The position numbers were made by a program, and so were the translations under genes. The notes beneath the pieces were generated by a model, which saw only the letters and a list, made by a program, of their open reading frames with translations, was not told the origin of the DNA and did not search any database. A stretch of 64,000 nt of DNA from Geosiphon pyriformis (Eukaryota > Glomeromycota > Glomeromycetes > Archaeosporales > Geosiphonaceae). Positions 24,010-35,700 of the stretch are shown piece after piece. The stretch covers positions 417,232 to 481,231 of the forward strand of contig JAAOMT010000602.1 of NCBI GenBank assembly GCA_016748015.1, given 5' to 3'. Position 1 is the first letter of the stretch. Each line of letters starts with the position of its first letter.

Positions 24010-24440
24010 TTCCTCTGCCATATTGACTAGTATATCTATTCTACCTGTGGATCCGAATTTCTGTATCCCTCTTGCTGTTATCCCTAGTTCTTCTCTGTTT
24101 CCCATTGATACTAATTGAGCTACTTTAACCAGAGGCAGGAAGATTGCTTGTGCTATCTTTTTGTTTGGCTCTATAATATAAGCTTTTTCTGAGTCATTTT
24201 GTAGCATGGTAATAATATTTCTTACATATTCCATGTCAATTATTTCCCCTCTGATATTTATCCCTCTTTTTGCTAGACTACTCCTAGATGCTAATTGAAC
24301 CATTGTTGTTGCTGGAATTTCCAATGCTATTTTCAAATCAATGCAGATACATGAATGTGGTTCCAATTGAATGGCCTCTTTTTCTGGATACCTCAAATCA
24401 AATTCAGCATTGATATCATGCGCGTGTTCTGGTATAATAT
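24010..24440 (-). pseudogene. TE3 dUTPase domain, catalytic residues retained
   Basis: Within an open frame of 452 codons (23401-24759). Motif I NAEFDLRYPEK, motif II RSSLAKRGI, motif III RGEIIDMEYVRNI (catalytic Asp and the uracil-stacking Tyr kept), motif IV KIAQAIFLPLV and motif V RGIQKFGSTGR follow in the order and spacing of trimeric dUTPases. In retroviruses dUTPase limits uracil incorporation into cDNA; the same role here is inference. It lies between the Cys-rich module and RT in the same frame. Confidence 0.93.
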
Positions 24441-24639
24441 TTTTATTATTATCATTGAACCATTTAAGTTTTTGTTCCTTGGCGAGATCAGAGAGTGCAA
24501 TATATTGTTTATAGTCTGGATCGAAGTTTAAATCTGAGTTGGAATTATTGTCATTGTTATCACCATATTGGACAAAGCTAAAACTGGCATTTTTGTCGTC
24601 ATCATTGTCAGAGTTTAAATCAGGATTAAAAATCGATTC

Positions 24640-25400
24640 TGATTCTGATGTACAGCTGCTAATTGGTTTCTTTTCCTCTGGGATTGTATAGATCATGTGT
24701 GGTGGCAGATTGTAAATGAGATCACATTTATTACAATATTGAAAATCACATGGAATCAAACAGTGGTCACATAGTCAAGTGTTTATTTCTTCCAACCATT
24801 GCTCTTGTTCTTTTTGAGTAGGTGCCAACTGTTGATAGTGCTCATGGAATTCTTCCAGATTGTCTTTAATGTTGCCAAATACGTGAAACATTAGGACATA
24901 TTCAGATTCAGGTAAAGATAGAGGGTTGTTTTTGATTTCTAGTAGTTTACTGGTTGTTGCATCTTCTGCTTTCACACTTGCTATTCTCCAGAGTTCATGT
25001 TTGTTATGTAAATATCTTTCTAATTGTCATAATGCTCATTTCCAAGTGTCATCAATTGGTGTTCTCTTGCATATCCAATCATTGATTAGTATCATATACT
25101 GGCAGGTTTCATCGCATGTTCCTCTTCTCCCAGAAATGTTGTTTTACATTCCTTCATCAAGGAGAGTTTCCCCACATGCTAAACATGGTGTATTATTTCA
25201 TTTTCCTACTTGTTTTGGTCTTCCAAAGCATTTGACAAGGCATGCACAGCAATAAAACTTAGTTGCTGTCTGGTATTCCTCATCATTGCCACAGCAGGTG
25301 CCCATTGATGACAATTTTTTGCCACAATCAATGCATATAAGCTTTGGTCAACAATAGCTTGATAATTGTGGTAGTATATATGTATAAGGGGTGTAACTGG
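24640..25400 (-). pseudogene. TE3 Cys-rich putative zinc module
   Basis: Minus-strand reading: CIDC, TCCGN, YCCAC, CLAC, GTCDETCQY, then about 100 residues later the closely spaced CDHC...C...YCNKC group near 24725-24775. Trp codons are often TGA here (GK-stop-NNTPC). The stop at 24775-24777 (TGA) lies where TE4 and TE6 have CAA. Confidence 0.78.
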
Positions 25401-25699
25401 CAGTTGGTAGTGACTCCTCTTCCTTCGCTTTTTTTTCTCTTTTTCTCTCTTATCCCATCTCTAAATTGGTGGTTTTTCTAAGTTATGGTCGGTGTTCCAG
25501 GCTTGGTCTGCATTCCAAATAGGTTCTGTTCTCTTCTGTTTTCCTTTGCCATTGTTGTCTCATGAGAGTATTAGTGGTAACTTGTTGTGTTCTTCATCGG
25601 CCCATGAGACTTGATATGCTTCCCAAGTAGGTTTTGGTTTTTTTTTTCAAGATCAATTAGTGATGCTGTAGTGTTGGTAGCTTTGAAATGACCACACGT

Positions 25700-26210
25700 T
25701 GCTGGTACTCGCATGTGTCGACTATTCTGGCTAAGTACTAGTTCTTGAGTTGTCTAATCGAGCATGGTGTTGGTTTTGAATAGCCAATTATTACCAACTA
25801 ATGCTTAATATTGGGTGGCTTTTATCACCAAAACTTTGATGAGTACTATGATGCCATTGACTTCAATTGGGAAGTCATCAATTTTGCCAATTGGGGTTTT
25901 GATGGCTTCATTCGCAGTGATAATTCTGGCACTGGCAGTACAATTAACTCGGCAACCTAATTGATCTATAAGTTGTCATGTGATGATGCTGCCTGCTGAA
26001 CCATTGTCAAGGATTAATTTGATGAAGTGGCCATTGACCTTGGCGTCAGTGTACATAGCTGTGATCAGTTTCTCTTCAAGTGCTGCTCTACTGAATAATA
26101 GCATATCTGATGGTTCCTCGAGTTCGAATGGGAAGATGGCATCTAAAGATTCATTTTTGGTAATTGTAGCAGGTGGGATATTATTGGTAGGTGGTTGTTA
26201 TTGTTCGATT
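25700..26210 (-). pseudogene. TE3 aspartic protease
   Basis: Active site LILDNGSAGSIIT (about 25980-26020): Asp and Gly kept, the middle residue Asn instead of Ser. The TGA right after SIIT is where other copies have a Lys or stop codon. C-terminal half IGKIDDFPIEVNG is near 25880. Confidence 0.87.
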
Positions 26211-28451
26211 CCCTGATTGCTGGAAGGGGCGTCTTCTGGAGTCACTAGAAGGCTTAAATAGTATTGGAAATTCGGGTTTTGGGTGGAACCAGTACCCAAA
26301 TTCCACTGACAAAATCCTGATTGTTGGTAGGAAGAGCTGAGAATCGGTTAATGTACAACTATTGCTGATCTCCAGTTTTGGGTGATCCTCAATCTTGGGT
26401 TCTCTGATGTCATTTGAGCTGAGTTTGCTGGTGGTGTTTGAATAGTGGGTGTTTGATAGATTGCTGGTGGCTGCGGTTGATATATTACTTGTGGCTGTGC
26501 CTAATAAATTGCTTGTGGTGGCAGTTGATAAACTGGAGTTTGATAAACTGGCGGTTGATAAATTGGTTGATGCATCATAAGTAAGTAAGTGAGTTGGTAT
26601 TGGTCTTGATTCGGGTAATGGTTCGGAGTCTGGAACTGGTGATTAGGGTTTCTATATTGATTTCCCGATCATGGATTGCTATAAGTATGACAGTTGGCTC
26701 TGATGTGCCCTTGTTTACCACAGTTGTAACAGATGTGCATCTCTGGCTGCCACAACTGATTGGATGACAACAATAGACGTGACTGATTTTGAAAACAATT
26801 TGTGTTTCCTTAATTGTTACATCATTGAGGAGGTTGATAAATCGTGCAATTGTCAGCTAAGTATCTCTCTAATTTCTGATTAATTGAATCACTGAATTGC
26901 TTCAATTTGGAATCCAATTCAGATGATCTATTTATTGCTAGATTTACAGCTTGAGTGTGATTAGCTTCTAGTTCAGCTGCTTCAAAATCTCTGGTGTATG
27001 TGACTGTAGTTGGAAGGTCCACTGGGTGCATTGGACATACTTGTTGTAGGATGCTACTGTGCAATCTTCTAATAAATTGATTTAAAATCTGTGGTGCTGT
27101 GAAATAGTCAGCTTAGATGGCTTGTATTTGGCATAGATTTCTATGGAAGCATCCCAAGTAAGTAGTAACTGCTTCAGTGTCTTCTTGTCTAATTGTTGTA
27201 AAGGTGTTGGCTAATTTGTTAATATTATTATTGTTGCTAAAGTACCACAAGAATTCAGTTTTGAATCCATTAAAATTTTGGGGTTTGACAGTAAAACTTT
27301 GATATTATGTATCAGTGATATCCTAAAGAAAGTAAGGGATTGCTTGTATTGCTCTAGTATTATCCCAATTATTGGCTGTAATGACTTTAGCTATGTTATT
27401 TAATCAGACTTGGGTGTCGTCTTCTTCACTGTTGAATTTGTCAAGTTTCACAATAGGTGCATAAGCCATTTGTTGTTGCTGTGATGATAGAAGTTGTTGT
27501 TGTTGTTGGGACGGTACTAGTGGCAGTTGTTGATTTTGTTGGTTCAGTGGTTGGATGGGCTGGCCAATTGGTTCAACGGATGGTTGATCAATAACAATAA
27601 CTAGAGGTAAGTATTAATTAATTACTTCAGGTTTGAATTGTTCTGATTTGGTGGGGTTTGAATATTCGGAATGTCATTTTCTGAATTGTCTAAATTGGGC
27701 TGGATTTGAAAGTTCGGGGTTTCAATTTCCAGGTTTTCTAGGATTGGGTTTTGGTAAGTAAATTCTTGATCCTCAAATTCTTCTTCTTCTTCTTCTTCCA
27801 ATTCAGTAATTTTCCAAGGGTTCATGATTCCGAAATTCGGTTAAGGTGACAGTGATCAAAATTCTGATAACGTCGGTGATTGAGATTTAAATCCTTTAAA
27901 ATACTTGCCATATGGTCCTAATAGATCTTCTTTTCTTTGTTTACTTTGGATGGGAAATGTCCAAATGCTAATGTCGCATTTGATGTGAATGTGTTTGTTG
28001 ATGATATATTAATGGCACTTCCAGAGGTATAGTGGTAGGATGAATTGTTTGGGGACTCAACTCTAGTTTTCTTCCAAGTGGGTGGTTGTATCCTTTGAGG
28101 TGTTACTACTGGTGTTTGTAGTTTTTCTTTGCCTTTACTTGTGTAAGTAATTGGGTATCTTTGTTGTGTATGGTGTTCAATTTTTTTGTTGATCTCAGTG
28201 ATGATGAATGCAAAATTATGATTTGTGAGTAGGCTGGTGTTTTGAATTAATTTATTGTAAAAAGTTTCTTTCGCTGATTCAATATTTACAGATGTTCCCA
28301 ACAGATAGGTAATCTTTTTGTTAATGTAGAAATTGAAAGCTGATTCTGCTGATATGTGATTATGGGTTAATCCTAAATGTTGACAGTAATGTTGAAATAA
28401 GAATTTCGTGAATCTTAGATGGTTTGCTCTGACATTTTTTGATTCTGTCAC
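26210..28451 (-). pseudogene. gag: TE3 Gag, frameshifted
   Basis: Starts at GTG (minus, 28451-28449), open for 177 codons to 27918 without any Met. Two TAA codons lie just upstream in frame, so no upstream ATG can serve. A frameshift near 27900 joins to the acidic Asn/Gln-rich hinge (27622-27825). Capsid at about 27440-26820. The nucleocapsid knuckle CYNCGKQGHIRANC at about 26690-26735 keeps all ligands. A Gln/Pro/Tyr repeat tail follows. Confidence 0.9.
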
Positions 28452-28489
28452 TTTTGAATGAGGTTATTAGTGCTGGTTCTCTGTAGGAT

Positions 28490-28512
28490 TATACCTCATA
28501 GGGAGCACCAAA
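28490..28512 (-). other. TE3 primer-binding region
   Basis: Minus-strand TTTGGTGCTCCCTATGAGG immediately inside the 5' LTR. Confidence 0.65.
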
Positions 28513-29364
28513 TGTTATGAGTGATTCTTTGGGGTCTCAAATTAAATAAAAAACTTGTAACTTGGTGCTAAAAATTATTTGCATTAATGTTATTAATCTG
28601 AGGGTTTTGTATCTGAAGGTTTTGGTTTGAGTTCTTTGTATAATGGACAGAGATTCAATAGTTGTTTTATCTGTAGCTTCCCAGAATCACAATTCTGTCA
28701 ATTTTTCTCTCGGCATAATGGCCAACAATCTTTTGATAAGTATTCCATATCTTCTGTACATGTCCTACCCTCTTACAGGGGTCTTTTACTAAACAATCTT
28801 TGACGTTAGTAATCTAGTGCTTTATTCAACCAATTAGTGCACAACAATAAAATAAAAAATAAAAAAAAATAAAAAAAAGAAATAAAAAAAAATCATGAAT
28901 AAGCCAAAGAGATTTTACAAGTCAGTATTCCATCAATAGCCGTGATCAAGAGCTATTGTTCTAGTGTGTTTAAGTATTAATTATTATTAACATAAAGTAT
29001 TGATAGTAAAATTAGGTTTGAGATACCAAATAGTTATTTATTGTGTTTGGAAGATTGTCTAGATGAAATCTAAACTTTGAGGTCTGTCTTTTTTCAGTTT
29101 CTAATACTACTGCTATATATACATAATTGAGATTCCTCAATTCCTCCATTTTTTACAACAGGAATTCTGAAATTCCTGGAATTCTGCAATTCTTTTGAGA
29201 GGAATCCTGCAATTCTAGAATCCTGCAATTCCTTGTGAGAATCCTGTAATTCCTGGAATTCTGCAATTCCTGAGAGGAATTCTGGAATTTCACATTTACT
29301 ATGTCTACTTCTGATTAGCTAATAACTATGCTAATATATATTCCCTATATTCCTATGAGTAACA
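28513..29364 (-). repeat. TE3 5' LTR (subfamily A)
   Basis: On + it runs TGTTATGAGTG to CTATGAGTAACA. Followed by ATGG (29365-29368), which matches 19228-19231. U3 repeats at 29157-29291. Confidence 0.94.
29111..29127 (-). promoter_or_regulatory. TATA box of the TE3 5' LTR
   Basis: Minus strand TTATGTATATATAGCAG, the family core promoter block, placed between the GGAATTC repeats and the R region. Confidence 0.7.
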
Positions 29365-30006
29365 ATGGTTTAGCAATAATAATAAAAATATTATGTTAGA
29401 ACACATACATAATACTGATGCAAAATTTGATCTAAAATATTCAGAGAAATATACCATAATATTGGAGCCTAATATGCACACTTGTATCAATTTGAAGATA
29501 GCATTAGAAATCCCAGTAACAATAATAATTCAATTAGCATCTAAATTTAGTTTAATAAAAAAAGAAATCAACATTAAAGAAGGAATAATTGACACAAGAT
29601 ATGTAAGAAATATTATTGCAATGTTACAAAATGAATCAAAAAAACCATATATAATTGAACCAAATAAAAAAATAACACAGGCAATATTTCTACCTCTAAT
29701 AAAAATAATTCAATTAGTGTTAGTAAAAACAAAGAAAAAATTAGGGATTACAGCCAGAGGAAAAAATGAATTTAGATTAATAGATAGAATAAACATACCA
29801 ATTAATATAGTAGAAAAAAAAGTAATTAATAAAAAAAAAATTATCTTCACCTATCAATCAGTTTCTATTTTACTATATGACCAGTATATATTAGTAATAG
29901 AAAGGAAAATAAAGAAAAATAAAGAACCATCCCAGATTTTTGAAATAGAACTGACTATTTGTAAATCAGAAAAGATTGGAATCACCAATTTTTATATACT
30001 GGCCAA
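29365..30006 (+). pseudogene. TE2 dUTPase domain and start of linker
   Basis: Continues TE2 after TE3. WFSNNNK rejoins the linker; then motif I-like AKFDLKYSEK, motif II KFSLIKKEI (Arg-Ser lost), motif III KEGIIDTRYVRNI (catalytic Asp kept), motif IV KITQAIFLPLI, motif V RGKNEFRLIDR (Gly-rich pattern lost). Open from 29393, but motifs II and V are eroded, so activity is unlikely. Cut by TE4 after GGCCAA at 30006. Confidence 0.88.
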
Positions 30007-30743
30007 TATTACAAGTGATTATTTGGAGTCTTAAGGCAAATAACAAACTTGTAACTTGGTGCTCAATTGATATAATGGTGTTGGCAATTTCTAAAGGTGT
30101 AATTTCTGAAGGTTTTGATTAAGTCTTTTGTATAATAAACAAAAATTCAATTGATAGTTTTATCTATAGCTTCCCAAAACTACAGTTTTGTTAATTTTTT
30201 TCTCAGCATAATGGCTGGTAATCCTCTTGATAAGATATTCTTAATTCCAAATATCTACTCTTATTTCTGGGTCTTTTACCAGTACTATATTCTGACATTA
30301 GTACCTCTGCATGTAAATCTTTTAATCAAGTTAACAAACAACAAAAAAAAAAAAACAAGAAAAAAAAAAAAAAAAATAAGCCAAGGCAATTTGCATGTTA
30401 GTATCCTGTCAATAGCCATAATTAAGAGCTATTGTTTTAGTATGGTTAAGTGTTAGCAACTATCAACATGAATTGTTAATAGTAGAGAGTAAATTGAGAT
30501 GGTAAATAATTATTTATTGATATTTGTAATGTAAAAGATTACTTAGATCAAATCTAAACTGGGAAGTCTGTTTTTTCTTTTTCTAATACTACTGCTATAT
30601 ATATATAATTAATGTTTTACGAGATTGTTTACATTCCCGAGTGATGTGGTATGATTTTTTGAGCTATGTGCTTATATGCTAACTACTACTCTCTTATTGG
30701 TTTACTATTTTCTATAACTGTTTTTCTTTTTTTATAAGTAATA
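30007..30743 (-). repeat. TE4 3' LTR (subfamily B)
   Basis: On + TATTACAAGTG to ATAAGTAATA. Lacks GGAATTC repeats. TATATATATAAT TATA region near 30595-30610; minus-strand polypurine AAAAGAAGGAG follows at 30750-30760. Confidence 0.9.
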
Positions 30744-30744
30744 T

Positions 30745-31640
30745 TATCTCCTTCTTTTAATATTGAGCTTCATCAAAATTCTCATTTTGAATTATATTGA
30801 ATACTTTTTTTTCAAGTAGCATCTGTTCTACCTTACTTTTTATTTCTTCAATTTGTGAGTTGTTCATTCTTTCTCATTGGTTGATGATTATTGTTTTCAT
30901 ATTAGAGTGTAATAATACTTCTGGGTAATTTTGAAATATAGTGTGTAGTTAATAAATAGTCCTGATATGTAATGTCAAGTTTGTTTTCTTTCCAATAATG
31001 TCTTTAATGTTTCTGATTATCTTTTGATTGAAGATTCTCTTGAATTTGTCAAGATATAACTTCTGAATATCTACTTTTCATCCCAATTAATAGTAGCAGT
31101 ATGGTATTAGAAGCTGGTCTATCCATTGGTTCCAATTTTTTTTTGCCAGTTCTTCTATTGAAACCATGGTAGTTATTTTTTCAAAAATGTTCTTTACTTT
31201 CTCTACTATTTTATCTGACCAGTTTATTAATTGTTTTTGTAGTCACTGGTATGGTGTATTTTTCCTTTTTTGTTTGGTGTTTTGATAACAGATTGTTTGG
31301 TTATTGATGATAATTTCCATGTTTACTTGCTGTTGACTTAAAGCCTAAAACAATTGTTGAGCTAATATGTGAATATAGTCTGGTATTTCCATTTTTTTTT
31401 GTTGCTTTTATTGCATATACTGTGTCTTTATATACTCTTTTGGTTGTTCAATTTTGATGTGTTTGGTTCAATAACTACAATTGGTTCCAGATATTATAGA
31501 ATTTTATCTGATTGAACTAGTATTCTCTGTGCTCCTAGTTGTGGAATATTATTGGTGGATGTTGATGCTATGTTTTGATAGAGTTTTAGTCAATCTCCAT
31601 GTGCTGCTTTGGTTAAGATTTTGTTGTTTAACCTTAATTT
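30745..31640 (-). pseudogene. TE4 Pol C-terminal tail
   Basis: Minus-strand remnant ending with a Gln-Tyr-stop-like end beside the polypurine tract. No domain recognised; aligns with the tails of TE3, TE5 and TE6 with several stops. Confidence 0.55.
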
Positions 31641-32760
31641 ATAAGCTTCATTTCCTAGAATTTTTTCTATGTGAAATAGTTCATCCTATTTGGAGTCAAA
31701 TTTTCCACTTCATTGTTTTTTTACTTTAATATGATATAGAAGTACTTTGTCTTCAATCTTGAATTTGACTGGTTTCTTTGGTAGTTGGTTATTATGTCTT
31801 TTTTTTGTTTTTTTTGTGACTTTTGGATATTATCAGCTGTTTTTTGCTGTTTGTTTTCTAATGTCTCTATTAAGTCATATGTTCTTCTTCACAATGTTTT
31901 TTAAAAATTCTCTTCTGTTATTGGTTCTGTTGAATATGTTTTGATTTCTATCTTAACTGGTAATGTTGTTGTTCTACTGTATATTAATTCAAATGGTGTT
32001 GCTTGTATAATGTCTTGTTTTATTATTCAATAAGCAAATAATACTGATGGTATGAACAAATCTCATTTATTCTGGTTTTTTTGACTGATCTTGGCTATTG
32101 TTTCACACAGTGTTCTGTTGAATTTTTCAACTAACCCATTTGTTTGTAGATAGTATGGTGATGATAATAGTCTTTTTATTCCAAATCTTTGACTTAATTC
32201 TGCCAATGTTCTATTTACAAAGTGAGTTTTTTGATTTGATAGTAATTCTTTTGGATATTCATATCAACAAATCAAATCTTGATGAACAAATTTGGCAACA
32301 GATTCTGTATTTGCTCTTTGAATGGCTTTTGCTTCTGACCATTTTATAAGATAGTCTATGGTTATTGCAATATATTTGTTGTCTCTATTGGTTATGGTTA
32401 ATGGTCTGACTAAGTCAATTCCAATGTAATCAAATGGTTGTTCCATTTTGATTGGTCTCAATAGCTCATTGGGTCTTGTTTCTCCTCTTTTCTGATAAAC
32501 ATCACAATTTTGAACATATTGAATAATGTTTGGATATATAAATAGCCAATAGTATCTTTTTCTGGTTTTTTCTATGGTTGCTTCTTTATGAAAATGTCCT
32601 GCTGTTGAATCTGAGTACATGTTGAATAATATTGTTTCTTTTTTTGGTTCTGTAATTACCCTAGTTAGTTGATCTGGGTTTTTTTTGTTCTTTTAATAAA
32701 GTATATTTTGATGGTTGATAAAATATTTTGATTGCTGTTTTATGTTATTTTGTTCTTTTT
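31640..32760 (-). pseudogene. TE4 integrase
   Basis: Open piece 32264-32620 holds the zinc region (HFHKEATIEKTRKRYYW, NCDVY with the last Cys changed) and the first catalytic Asp (YIGIDLVRP). The second block reads LLSNQKTHF (Asp to Asn) and the third GLVEKFNRT (Glu kept) further left. The C-terminal module is frame-broken near 31740-31790. Confidence 0.88.
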
Positions 32761-32829
32761 GAGATAATTTCTCCTTGAAAAATTGGATATTTATATAATA
32801 TTAGAGTTGTTAGTATTTTTGTATGTTCA

Positions 32830-33380
32830 TCTTTTGTTATATTTTTTTGGATTGAAATGTTTTTAGATTTGTCTTATTTGCAACAATTTGTCAGCATTTC
32901 CATTTTTTTTTCCTTTTTTATAATGTACTGTATAATTAAATGGCAAAAGTTTTATTTTCTATCTGGTATAATAATTGTTTCTAAATTTTTGCTTCTGAAT
33001 TAAAGTCAATTCTTTATGATCAGTGTACACATCAAACTTTTGACTCAAGTATTTTTTTTATTTGATAACAGCCCAATAGAGCTAAGTGTTCTAGTGCTGA
33101 AGTTCCATAGTTCTTTTCAGCTGAACTAAATGTTTCTACTGGCATAAACTACTGGATGTTCTCATTTATTCAGTCTTTTATAAAATAATACTGCTTCCAA
33201 TGCTTGACCCAACATGTCTGTTGTGATTATGAATAATTTACTATGATCTGGATAGATTAATACTGGAGCTTGAATAAGCTTTCTTCTTAATGTATCAAAA
33301 GCTTCTTGCTAAGTTTCTGTCTATTTATATTTCGTGTTTTTTGTTTGTAGTTGATATAGTGGTTGAGCTATTTTAGAAAA
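32830..33380 (-). pseudogene. TE4 RNase H
   Basis: RNase H blocks (IITTDM..QALEAVL, ALEHLALLGCYQ-type remnant, FDVYTDHKELT) are readable with frame changes between about 33300 and 32900. Confidence 0.78.
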
Positions 33381-33961
33381 ATCTTTAATAAAGTGGTGGT
33401 AGTATCCAGCAAATCCCAAGAATGCTCTTAAATCTGTAAGATTATTTGGTACTGAAAAGTTCTTAACAATCTTAATCTTATCTGGATCCATTTTGATACT
33501 ATTTTTGCTTACCACATGTTCCAAAAACTTGAGTTCTGTTTTGTCAAAGAAGTATTTGTTTGTATTTAATTTCAATTTTGCTTGTCTGAGTCTTTTGAAC
33601 ACTTGTTAGAGATGATACAGATAATCATCGTATGTTTTTGAGAACACATTGGTGTCATCTAAGTATACAACTACTAATTTCCATAGTAGTCTAGTATAGA
33701 CAATTTCTATGAGTCATTGAAATGTGATTGGAGCATTCATCAAGCCAAATAGCATAATCTCAAATTCAAAATTTTTTTCTCAAAACATAAAAGCTGTTTT
33801 CTCTTTATCTTTTGGTTTCATAACTACTTGCTTGTAACCATTGTCTAAGTCTAAAGTTAAGAACCATTTTTTTCCTCCAAAAACATCAAACAGTTTTTGG
33901 ATCTTTGATATCAGATAACTATTTCCTTTTGTCACTCTATTCAGTTTTTGGTAATTCACAT
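33380..33961 (-). pseudogene. pol: TE4 reverse transcriptase, 3' part
   Basis: Palm, thumb and connection on the left of TE5. Catalytic YLDDTNVFS at 33651-33666 (minus) keeps both Asp. Open piece 33321-33602 ends FLGFAGYYHHFI. The N-terminal part is at 52392-52570 beyond TE5/TE6. Confidence 0.9.
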
Positions 33962-34847
33962 TGTTACAGGTGATTCTTTGGGGTGTCAAGTGAATAACAA
34001 ACCTGTAACTTGGTGCTCAAAGTGATTGGTGATGATGATAATCTGAAGGTATTTTATCTGAAGATTTTCCAATTGAGTTCTTTGTATAATAGACAGAGAT
34101 TTACTAATAACAGTTTATCAGTAGTTTCCTAAAACCGTAGTTTTGTCAATTGCTTGCTCAGCTTGATGGTTAATAATTCTTCTGATATGATATCCTTCAT
34201 AAGTGTATACTAGTGCTGTTTTCTGACATTAGTTTCTCCATAAGTTCTCCAAGAGTAAGTATTGTTTAAGCAAGTTTATTCCTCCATAAGTCCTCCAAGA
34301 GTAAGTATTGTTTAAGTAAGTTTTATTCCTCCATAAGTTCTCCAAGAGTAAATTCTTTAATCAAGTTAGTAGACAACAAAGAAAATAAAGAAAAGATAAA
34401 AGAGAAAATAAAAAATAAGCCAAGACAATTTGCAAGTTAGTATCCCATCAATAGCCATGATCAAGAGCTATTGTTCCAGTATAGTTAAGTATCAGTTACT
34501 ATCAACATGAAGTGTTGATAGTGAAGAATGAATTTGATATAGTAAATAATTATTTATTTGAGGATTGTGGTAACTAAGCTAAGGATTTTTGGTGTCAATT
34601 CTCTCTTTTTCTGCTTTTAACACTACTGTTATATACATATTTGAGATTCCTCAATTCTTCAATTCCTTGTGACAGGAATCCTGGAATTCTGGAATTCTGC
34701 GATTCCTCATCAAAGAATTCTGAAATTCCTGGAATCCTGCAATTTCTCTGAGAAGAATCCTGGAATTTCATATTTACTACGTCTACTTCTGATTGGCTAA
34801 TATCTACTTGCTAATAATAATATACTTCCTATATTTTATGAGTAATA
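33962..34847 (-). repeat. TE5 3' LTR (subfamily A)
   Basis: On + TGTTACAGGTG to GAGTAATA. Left flank ACAT pairs with ACAC at 52388. Contains the 46-47-bp tandem block (34233-34352) and GGAATTC repeats, one unit shorter than in TE6. Polypurine (minus) AAAAGAAGGGAATAA at 34848-34862. Confidence 0.92.
34233..34352 (-). repeat. 46-47-bp tandem repeat in the LTR, about 2.5 units
   Basis: Units start (on +) CTCCATAAGTCCTCCAAGAG and run through AAGTATTGTTTAAG. Same array at 42422-42541 and 51732-51850; absent from the TE3 and TE4 LTRs. Confidence 0.88.
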
Positions 34848-35700
34848 TTATTCCCTTCTTTTAATATTGAGCTCCATTGAAATCTAACTCTTTTAATTTC
34901 CCCTCTTAAATTATTTCTTGAACTTCTTTTTTGAGTATTACTTGTGTTATTTGAGTTTGTAGTTCTTCAAATTAGGCGTTGGTCATTTTTCCCAATTGAT
35001 TACTCGTAATTGTATCTATTGCTGTGTTGAGTAAGATTTCTGGTCAGTCTTGAAATCTCATATATAGCCAGTAAATGGCTCGAGCTTGTGTGATTACAAA
35101 TTGTTTTAGTTGTTTCAGTATTGTTGTGTCGAATAACTATTTTGTTTTGTCGGTGTACAAATTCTGGATATTTATGTGTTGTCGCAAGTGAAAATGACAA
35201 TAGTTTTTTGGAAATTGTTGCATCCACCAAGTCCAAGTTTCTCTGGTAAGTTCTTGGTATAATCTGACTATTCGTTGTTCTTTCATGGCCAATTTTACCT
35301 TGGTCATGATCTTGTTAACAACATTTTCGAGTTTTCTTTGTTCTTTGTGTTGTGGTATCCTTGCAGTACTTTTGTATCAAATGGTTTGTTGATTGATTGT
35401 AATTTCTATCTTCTGGTGTTGGATTAATTGAAAGATTTGTTGTGCTAATAAATGAATGTTGTTAATAATTTCCATTTTTCTGCGTTTTTTTGTCGTGTCA
35501 ACCATGCCTTTATATATTCTTTCTGTCAATCAATTGGATGTGTTGTTATCAATGATGATGATTGGTTCCAGATCTCATAGAATCTCATCTGGTTGGACTA
35601 GTATTCTCTGTACTCCCAGTTGTAGAATATTACTAGTGGATGATGCTATATAGTGATATGGTTTCAGTCAATCTCCATGTGCTGCTTTGGTCAAGATTTT
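34848..35700 (-). pseudogene. TE5 Pol C-terminal tail
   Basis: Minus-strand Gln/Glu-rich tail; the open piece 35000-35236 includes a His-rich stretch. Stops elsewhere. Aligns with the TE3 and TE6 tails; no domain recognised. Confidence 0.6.

Larger units (their letters stand above)
19232..29364 (-). mobile_element. TE3: near-complete Ty3/Gypsy element with dUTPase
   Basis: Both LTRs, primer-binding region, the full Gag-to-integrase order, tail and polypurine tract are present, flanked by ATGG duplications. It is one of the best preserved copies: dUTPase, RT (YLDD) and integrase (D, D, E) keep catalytic residues over long open stretches. Stops and a few frameshifts still break the polyprotein. 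The two LTRs differ at roughly one site in ten by eye over the first 330 bp, mostly transitions, so the insertion is not recent. Confidence 0.95.

Noticed and set aside
23401-24759. Host dUTPase gene
   Set aside because: The same domain occurs six times in the window, always between protease/Cys module and RT and always within a broken polyprotein.
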